From positions 1-5,712 of the forward strand of contig DASVBJ010000377.1 of assembly GCA_036375895.1 (NCBI GenBank): DNA of 5,712 nucleotides, written 5' to 3'. A program made the position numbers and the translations under genes. The DNA is from DASVBJ01 sp036375895 (GTDB lineage Bacteria > Actinomycetota > Actinomycetes > JACCUZ01). The notes beneath the pieces are model-generated. The model saw nothing but the letters and a program-made list of their open reading frames with translations. It made no database searches and was not told the origin of the DNA. Of this stretch, positions 1 to 3,928 are shown piece by piece; the first letter of the stretch is position 1, and the number at the start of each line of letters is the position of its first letter.

Positions 1-809
1 AGGTCGCCCGCCTCGGACACCCCGCCCCCGATCACGAAGCAGCCCGGGTCCAGCACCGCGGCCAGGTCGGCGAGCCCCTGCCCCAGCCAGGTCCCGATCG
101 CCTCGAACGCGGCCAGCGCGACCGCGTCGCCGTGCCGGGCCGCCTCGGTGACGTGTGGGCCCCTGATGCCCTCGGGCGTGCCGTCACCCAGCCGCAGGAG
201 CACCCCCGCCTCGCTGCGCGCCTCGGTGGCGCGCTCGCGGGCCTCCCGCACCAGCGCGTTGCCACTGGCGTACTGCTCCCAGCAGCCGCGCTGCCCGCAG
301 CCGCACCGGCGGCCGTCCGCGACCACCCGCATGTGGCCGATCTCGGCGCCGATGCCGTACCGGCCGCGGAACAGCTCGGAGTCGATGATGATGCCGCCGC
401 CGACGCCGGTGCCCACGGTCACGCACACCAGGTGCGTCTCGCCCCGGCCGGCGCCGAACCGGTGCTCGCCCCACGCCGCCGCGTTGGCGTCGTTCTCGAT
501 GACCACCGGCAGCCCGACCCGGGCCATGACGTGGTCGCGCAGCGGCTCGTCGTCCCAGCCGGGGAGGTTCGCGGAGAAGTGCAGACCGGCGCGCTCCGCG
601 TCGACAAAGCCGGCGACGCCCACGCCCACGGACTCCACCTCGTGCTCGCGGCGGAGCTCCCCGACCACGGTGATGATCGCCTCCTCGGCGGCCGCCGAGT
701 TCAACGGCGGGATGTCGACCCGGGCGCGGGCGAGGATCATCCCGGCCTCGTCGACGACCCCGCCGGCGACCTTGGTGCCACCGACATCGACACCGATGGT
801 GAGACTCAT
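1..809 (-). CDS. glk: ROK-family glucokinase, 3' end missing (partial)
   Basis: Glucokinase: ATP (possibly also polyphosphate) phosphorylates glucose to glucose-6-phosphate in the cytoplasm. Translating the minus strand from ATG at 809 gives 269 residues before the left edge; the family is usually about 310-320, so roughly 45 are missing. Visible motifs: N-terminal phosphate-binding DVGGTK (8-13); sugar-binding and catalytic ENDANAAAWGE (105-115, Asp107 the expected base); phosphate-2 TVGTGVGGG (131-139); EIGH (156-159); and the ROK zinc signature CGCGQRGCWEQYAS (169-182), with His159, Cys169, Cys171 and Cys176 as zinc ligands. GGVS near residue 262 is the adenosine region. A GGAG at 818-815 lies 5 bases before the ATG and supports this start. 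It is the last visible gene of the leftward cluster, 20 bases after the small Cys protein. All catalytic residues are present, so it should be active. Some ROK members are repressors, but no N-terminal helix-turn-helix is present here. Substrate is inferred from motifs. Confidence 0.95.
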   Translation of the reverse strand, partial: MSLTIGVDVGGTKVAGGVVDEAGMILARARVDIPPLNSAAAEEAIITVVGELRREHEVESVGVGVAGFVDAERAGLHFSANLPGWDDEPLRDHVMARVGLPVVIENDANAAAWGEHRFGAGRGETHLVCVTVGTGVGGGIIIDSELFRGRYGIGAEIGHMRVVADGRRCGCGQRGCWEQYASGNALVREARERATEARSEAGVLLRLGDGTPEGIRGPHVTEAARHGDAVALAAFEAIGTWLGQGLADLAAVLDPGCFVIGGGVSEAGD

Positions 810-829
810 CAAATCTCCGTACGTCGTGG

Positions 830-1159
830 CTAGCCGAGGTCGATGTGCTCGACGCCGCCGTCGCGCGGGCCCCTCGGGGGAGGCTCGGCGACCAGCTCCC
901 GCAGGGCCGCGGTCAGCGACGCGGCGGCGTCGGAGAGGTGCTCGAAGACCTCGGGCCGGGCGGAGCGCACCAGCCGGAGCAGCTGGCACACCGGGCAGAC
1001 CAGGCACTCCGGCGATGGGGTGCGCGGAGGGGCGGTCGCGTCGGCCCAGGCGTCGGCGGCCTCGCCGCCGCGGGCCGCGCCGCGCAGCCAGTCCTGCACG
1101 GCCTCGGCCAGCCGGGCCGCCTCCTCACCGAGCGAGCCGTGGTCGTGCGGGCTCGTCAC
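830..1159 (-). CDS. small conserved Cys-motif protein (Rv2183c-like by position), function unknown
   Basis: A 109-residue protein of unknown function. It has an acidic, Ala-rich amphipathic N-terminal helix (about 9-42), a cysteine cluster CLVCPVCQ (Cys52, Cys55, Cys58), a second predicted helix (about 62-92) with a conserved-looking RPEVFEHLSDAAASL stretch, a Pro/Arg linker, and a terminal HIDLG. Three closely spaced cysteines with nearby histidines suggest a metal or redox site, but I cannot assign one. No signal peptide or membrane segment is seen. I chose GTG at 1159 over GTG at 1171: GGAGG at 1169-1165 sits 5 bases ahead of 1159, and this start overlaps the ATPase stop as GTGA, the usual sign of translational coupling. 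Its position directly after the ArsA-like ATPase matches Rv2183c after Rv2184c in M. tuberculosis (from memory), so it may work with the ATPase. That link is inference. Confidence 0.85.
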   Translation of the reverse strand: MTSPHDHGSLGEEAARLAEAVQDWLRGAARGGEAADAWADATAPPRTPSPECLVCPVCQLLRLVRSARPEVFEHLSDAAASLTAALRELVAEPPPRGPRDGGVEHIDLG

Positions 1160-2337
1160 AGCGGCCTCCACTGGTCGGGGTCAGGTTCGAAGCGCACCCG
1201 CAGCCGGCCGTCGCGCAGCGCGGCACCGGCGACCGCGCAGCGGCGCAGGGCACTCGGCAGCGCGAGCACGCGACGGTGCGAGCCGACGGTGACGACGAGC
1301 TCGTCACCCACCCGCACCAGGTCCGTCGCGTCGCGGGACGCGAGCGGCAGGGCCAGCGAGAGCACGAACTCGTCGCCGGACCGCTCGACCTGCACGGGCT
1401 CCTCCCCCGCCGGCGCCGCGAACGGGTCTGCGGCGCCGTAGGTCTCCTGGGCCAGCGCCGCCAGCGCGGCGACACCGACCGGCTCGCCCGGGTGGTAGGC
1501 GGTGCGGTGCACGGGCAGCGGCGCGAAGGACGCCTCGACCTCGGCCAGCTGCACCGCCTGCGCGGCGACCCAGCCCTCCCGCCACGCGTCGCCGCCGGCC
1601 GGGAACACCCGGTTGGCCACCACGCCGTCGACGCGGTAGCCGTACAGCGACAGGGACGTCAGGGTGCGGCGCGCCTCGGCGACCACCACCGACTCGGGGG
1701 TCAGCACCAGCCGGACGGAGACCTCCGGGCCGGTGAGCACGTCGCGGACCTCGGCCAGCTCCTTGTGCAGCCGCGCCACCGCGTCGAACACCCGGTCGCG
1801 CGGCATGGGCACGCCGGCCACCCGGCCGAGCACCGGTCGCAGCGTGCGGACGACCCGCCGCTCCATCGGGAAGACCCGCTCCATGTACCAGCCGAGCGCG
1901 TCCGGCAGGGCCAGCAGCCGCAGGGTCTCGGCGGTCGGCGCGCAGTCGACCACGACGAGGTCCCAGAGGCCAGAGCGCGCCTGATCCCGCACCTCGAGCA
2001 GCGCCAGCACCTCCTCCGCGCCGGGCAGCACCGTGAGCTCCTCGGCCTCGATCGGGTCGACCCCGGCGGCGGACAGCACCGACAGCAGGTAGTCCTGGAT
2101 CTCCCGCCACGACCGCTCGAACCGCCGCTGGGCGTCGACCTGCTGGACGAACAGCCCGGGGCCGACCTCGGTCGGGTCGGCGCCGACCGGCACCCCGAAC
2201 GCGTCGCCGAGCGAGTGGGCCGCGTCGGTGGAGAGCACCAGGGTCTTGCGCCCGCGCGACGCCGCCAGTGCAGCCGTGCCCGCGGCGACCGTCGTCTTGC
2301 CGACGCCGCCCTTGCCGGTGAACAGCAGCAGCCGCAG
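1156..2337 (-). CDS. ArsA/Get3-family ATPase with C-terminal HSP20-like domain, CTG start
   Basis: A 393-residue SIMIBI-class P-loop ATPase of the anion-transporting/Get3 family, similar by context to Rv2184c. Motifs: deviant Walker A GKGGVGKTT (8-16) with the signature lysine; switch I STDAAHSLGD (36-45); switch II DCAPTAET (131-138); adenine-loop region ANRVFP (241-246). After a linker near 305-317, residues 318-393 form a beta-rich segment ending DPDQWRPL that fits the ArsA HSP20-like (alpha-crystallin) domain, the architecture of Get3d-type proteins. The metalloid-binding cysteine set of true ArsA is absent (only Cys132 and Cys367), and no arsB/arsR is nearby, so arsenite export is unlikely. 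A chaperone or targeting ATPase is more plausible, client unknown. Start: there is no in-frame ATG, GTG or TTG just before the P-loop. CTG at 2337 aligns with the usual MRLLLFTGKGG start and has GGAGG at 2349-2345, 7 bases upstream. The frame stays open further upstream only because of GC content. Its stop overlaps the next gene. Confidence 0.92.
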   Translation of the reverse strand: MRLLLFTGKGGVGKTTVAAGTAALAASRGRKTLVLSTDAAHSLGDAFGVPVGADPTEVGPGLFVQQVDAQRRFERSWREIQDYLLSVLSAAGVDPIEAEELTVLPGAEEVLALLEVRDQARSGLWDLVVVDCAPTAETLRLLALPDALGWYMERVFPMERRVVRTLRPVLGRVAGVPMPRDRVFDAVARLHKELAEVRDVLTGPEVSVRLVLTPESVVVAEARRTLTSLSLYGYRVDGVVANRVFPAGGDAWREGWVAAQAVQLAEVEASFAPLPVHRTAYHPGEPVGVAALAALAQETYGAADPFAAPAGEEPVQVERSGDEFVLSLALPLASRDATDLVRVGDELVVTVGSHRRVLALPSALRRCAVAGAALRDGRLRVRFEPDPDQWRPL

Positions 2338-2396
2338 GTCTACCCCTCCAGCTTTCTGGTCGGGCCGAGCTCCCGCTTGCTTCGCGGCGCAGTCAC
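2338..2396 (-). other. 59-base spacer with 18-residue mini-ORF, possible dispersed element
   Basis: The spacer lies between the SRPBCC stop (2399-2397) and the ATPase CTG. It reads less GC-rich than its surroundings and contains the palindrome GAGCTC. Directly after the TGA is a GTG (2396-2394) opening an 18-codon frame, MTAPRSKRELGPTRKLEG, that ends in TAG at 2342-2340, three bases before the CTG. The end of the mini-ORF overlaps the Shine-Dalgarno of the ATPase. It could be a translational bridge, a copied intergenic repeat, or chance. No strong terminator or T-run is seen, so read-through is expected. Confidence 0.35.
2345..2349 (-). promoter_or_regulatory. strong Shine-Dalgarno site that fixes the CTG start of the ATPase
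   Basis: Minus-strand GGAGG, followed by the 7-base spacer GGTAGAC and then CTG at 2337-2335. The only other codon near the expected N-terminus is GTA at 2343-2341, which is not a normal start and would leave a 1-base spacer. This site therefore favours initiation at CTG. Confidence 0.7.
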
Positions 2397-2834
2397 TCAG
2401 CCCTCCACCCGCTTCTTCAGCTCCTTCAACGCCGTGTCGATGATCACTTTCTCCGCCTTGCGCTTGATCATGCCCAGCATCGGGATCCGGACGTCCACGG
2501 CGAGCTGGTAGCTGACGGTCGTCGTGCCGTCGCCGTTCTCGTTCAGGCGGTAGACGCCGTCCATGGCCTTGAGGATGTGCTCCGCCTCGACGAGGTGCCA
2601 GCGCACCTCGTGGTGGCCGCGCCAGTTGTAGCCCAGCGTGTACTGGTCCTTGATCGCGCCGGCGTCGAGGCTGAACCAGACCTCCTTGGCGTGCCCGTGC
2701 GAGGTCTTCTTGCGGACCTCGGCCTCCTTCACGGCGCCGGTCCACTCGGGGTAGGCCTCGAAGTCCGCGATGACCGCCATGATGTCGGCGGCCGGAGCGT
2801 CGATGGTGATGTGCGACTCGGTGCTGTCCGCCAT
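2397..2834 (-). CDS. SRPBCC (COQ10/polyketide-cyclase-type) lipid-binding-fold protein, Rv2185c-like
   Basis: A 145-residue single-domain protein of the START/SRPBCC superfamily (helix-grip fold with a deep hydrophobic pocket), probably cytoplasmic. Family features: the opening beta strand SHITIDAPAADIMAVIADFEAYPEW (7-31) with the typical helix and YPEW turn; alternating beta strands through 37-115 (including EVWFSLDAG, EVRWHLVEA, TTTVSYQLAVDV); the IPMLGMIKRKAE stretch (117-128); and the long C-terminal helix closing the pocket (about 121-144, rich in Lys and hydrophobics). Length is normal for the family. The start is ATG at 2834, with AAGGAG at 2850-2845, a slightly long 10-base spacing. 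By order and length it matches TB16.3 (Rv2185c) next to the ArsA-like ATPase. It could bind a lipid, acyl chain or isoprenoid; no catalytic residues can be assigned, and the automatic name 'cyclase' should not be taken as an activity. Confidence 0.9.
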   Translation of the reverse strand: MADSTESHITIDAPAADIMAVIADFEAYPEWTGAVKEAEVRKKTSHGHAKEVWFSLDAGAIKDQYTLGYNWRGHHEVRWHLVEAEHILKAMDGVYRLNENGDGTTTVSYQLAVDVRIPMLGMIKRKAEKVIIDTALKELKKRVEG

Positions 2835-2878
2835 GCCGTGCTCACTCCTTGGCCCGATCCGCTGTGGACTGCGGGTGA

Positions 2879-2900
2879 GGCTACCGCTAGGCGCGGAGCC
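2879..2900 (-). terminator. stem-loop just after the zinc-ribbon gene (possible weak terminator or processing site)
   Basis: On the minus strand GGCTCCGC pairs with GCGG(T)AGCC around a 5-base loop, an 8-bp stem with one bulged T, starting two bases after the stop codon at 2904-2902. No T-run follows, so it is not a classic intrinsic terminator. It may reduce read-through into, or protect, the mRNA between the third and second genes of the cluster. Confidence 0.4.
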
Positions 2901-2901
2901 G

Positions 2902-3351
2902 TCAGAGCAGCGAGCCGACCAGGTACATCAGGGCGAAGATCACGACCATGACGACCACGAAGCCGCCGACCATCGCGACGACCCGCGAGCCGGTGGTGTC
3001 CAGCCGGCTGGTGAGCCCCTGCAGCGGCTGGTCGTTCTCGGCCGCGAGCAGGGCGAGCATCGCGTCGACGCTCAGCCCGGTCTCCGGGTCGGCGTCGGTG
3101 GGTGCGCCGGTCCCGTCGTACGCCGGGTCCAGCCGCGCGTGCCGTCCCCGGCGAGGCTGTCCGGCGACCCCCTCGTCCTCCGGCACCCCCACCGTGAGGT
3201 CGGCAGGCCCGGGCAGGGCGGGCTCCGGCTCCGGGGCCGGGTCCGGCGCTGGGCGCAGGTCGGCGTAGCAGAGCGTGCACCAGTCGGCGCCGGCGCGGAC
3301 GAGCGCCCCGCACGGCGGGCAGCGCACATCGAGCGAAGGGGTCGCTGTCAC
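2902..3351 (-). CDS. zinc-ribbon protein with single C-terminal transmembrane helix (tail-anchor topology)
   Basis: A 149-residue protein I do not recognise as a named family. Residues 11-28 form a zinc ribbon with two CxxC knuckles (CPPC at 11-14, CTLC at 25-28; WCTLCYADL resembles double-zinc-ribbon proteins). It is followed by a Pro/Ala/Glu linker (34-50), a polar, probably disordered middle (51-92), a short amphipathic helix (about 93-106, SVDAMLALLAAEND), and one strongly hydrophobic segment from about 124 to the end (VVAMVGG...YLVGSLL). Only a few residues follow the helix and no N-terminal signal is present, so the zinc ribbon should face the cytoplasm. The start is GTG at 3351, one base after the upstream SRPBCC stop; no good Shine-Dalgarno is visible, so translation probably relies on coupling. 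The open frame upstream of 3351 overlaps the SRPBCC gene and is not coding. A gene at this place is not in my memory of the M. tuberculosis locus. Its Get3-like neighbour makes it a candidate client. Confidence 0.82.
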   Translation of the reverse strand: MTATPSLDVRCPPCGALVRAGADWCTLCYADLRPAPDPAPEPEPALPGPADLTVGVPEDEGVAGQPRRGRHARLDPAYDGTGAPTDADPETGLSVDAMLALLAAENDQPLQGLTSRLDTTGSRVVAMVGGFVVVMVVIFALMYLVGSLL

Positions 3352-3352
3352 G

Positions 3353-3799
3353 TCAGGTGGGATCGGCAGGTTCGCCCTGGTCCTTGACCGGCGCGGGCGG
3401 CACCCAGCCGGGCCGGGACGCGCCCGGCTCGCGACCCGCCTCGAGCTCGTCCTTGAGCGCGTGCACGTGCCGCTTCCAGTCCAGGGTGCGCGCGGCCTGC
3501 AGGCGCACCCGACGTCTCCGGCCGACCCGCCCCGGCTGCCCGCCGGGGTCGGCGCGCAGGAAGTAGTGCAGCACGACACCGTCCCGGAAGGGCTCGAGCC
3601 AGATCTCCATGCTGCCCACGACGGCGCCGCGGACGGCCCACTGCATCCCCTTGGCGCCCCGGTCGCGGGTGACCTCGAGACGCAGGTCCGGCCACCACTG
3701 CCGCCAGCGCTCCGGCCTGGTGATCTCGGCCCTGACGACCGCCGGGTCGGCCACGATGAAGGTCTCGTCGAGGATGTCGAGCTCGTAGGACTCAGCCAC
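3353..3799 (-). CDS. SRPBCC-superfamily protein, Rv2186c-like by position
   Basis: A 148-residue protein, first gene of the leftward cluster. The pattern fits a divergent SRPBCC/polyketide-cyclase fold: opening strand SYELDILDETFIVADPAVVRAEI (4-26), RWRQWWPDL (31-39) in place of the usual YPxW turn, strands LEVTRDRGAKGMQWAVRG (41-58) and VGSMEIWLEPFRDGVVLHYFLRAD (61-84), a basic loop GRVGRRRRVRLQ (90-101), and a C-terminal helix about 102-122 (ARTLDWKRHVHALKDELEAG). The last 25 residues are Pro/Gly-rich and probably disordered. The start is GTG at 3799; no clear Shine-Dalgarno precedes it and no in-frame alternative exists just upstream, so the start is fair rather than certain. An ATG at 3810 is out of frame. 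The neighbour across the control region is the acyl-CoA ligase, as for Rv2186c and fadD15. Ligand unknown; an acyl chain or lipid is inferred from context and fold only. Confidence 0.85.
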   Translation of the reverse strand: MAESYELDILDETFIVADPAVVRAEITRPERWRQWWPDLRLEVTRDRGAKGMQWAVRGAVVGSMEIWLEPFRDGVVLHYFLRADPGGQPGRVGRRRRVRLQAARTLDWKRHVHALKDELEAGREPGASRPGWVPPAPVKDQGEPADPT

Positions 3800-3854
3800 C
3801 GGCCAAGCATGGCAAGTCCGGGTCCGGAGGCGAGGGGTGCCTTACCTTCGCAAG

Positions 3855-3868
3855 ATACTAGCCAGTAG
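3855..3868. promoter_or_regulatory. near-perfect palindrome in divergent promoter (candidate operator) overlapping a -10-like box
   Basis: TACTAGCCAGTA (3856-3867) is a palindrome with 5 of 6 pairs matched; only A3860 against C3863 breaks it. It lies in the 129-base region between the two divergent units. On the minus strand TAGTAT (3860-3855) resembles an actinobacterial -10 box for the leftward cluster; on the plus strand GATACT (3854-3859) could serve fadD. No convincing -35 is seen on either strand. The half-site spacing suits a TetR-type dimer, which commonly controls fatty-acid genes, but the regulator is not in this window. Confidence 0.4.
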
Positions 3869-3884
3869 GGTCCTCCCAGGATCC
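3868..3884 (+). other. stem-loop in the 5' leader of the acyl-CoA ligase gene
   Basis: GGGTCCT (3868-3874) pairs with AGGATCC (3878-3884) around a CCC loop: seven pairs, one of them G-U in RNA, so the stem is complete only in the rightward transcript. It abuts the palindrome and ends 45 bases before the fadD start. There is no T-run after it, so it is not an intrinsic terminator. It may affect leader stability, or be chance in GC-rich DNA. Confidence 0.35.
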
Positions 3885-3913
3885 TTCCGCGCAGCCGCCC
3901 TGCCTCACGCGAC

Positions 3914-3919
3914 GAGGAG
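3914..3919 (+). promoter_or_regulatory. Shine-Dalgarno site for the acyl-CoA ligase
   Basis: GAGGAG, 9 bases before GTG 3929. It also lies partly over an out-of-frame GTG at 3919, which is ruled out as the start because its frame does not give the conserved protein. Confidence 0.65.
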
Positions 3920-3928
3920 TGACCACAG

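Noticed and set aside
1..809. ROK transcriptional repressor instead of glucokinase
   Set aside because: The protein starts directly at the ATP-binding motif with no helix-turn-helix domain, and the catalytic Asp and zinc motif are intact.
148..2511. 787-codon open frame on the plus strand
   Set aside because: It is antisense to four real genes, very rich in Arg/Pro/Ala/Ser, and has no recognisable domain. It arises because stop codons are rare opposite high-GC coding sequence.
2338..2745. N-terminal extension of the ATPase frame back to 2745
   Set aside because: It overlaps the SRPBCC gene in another frame, has an unlikely Arg/Gly/Glu-rich composition, and would place a long tail before the P-loop, unlike the family.
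3196..3250. Short tandem repeat suggested by repeated GGCTCCGG-like units
   Set aside because: It is the codon-level echo of the Pro/Glu/Ala linker in the zinc-ribbon protein; no exact repeat unit is maintained.
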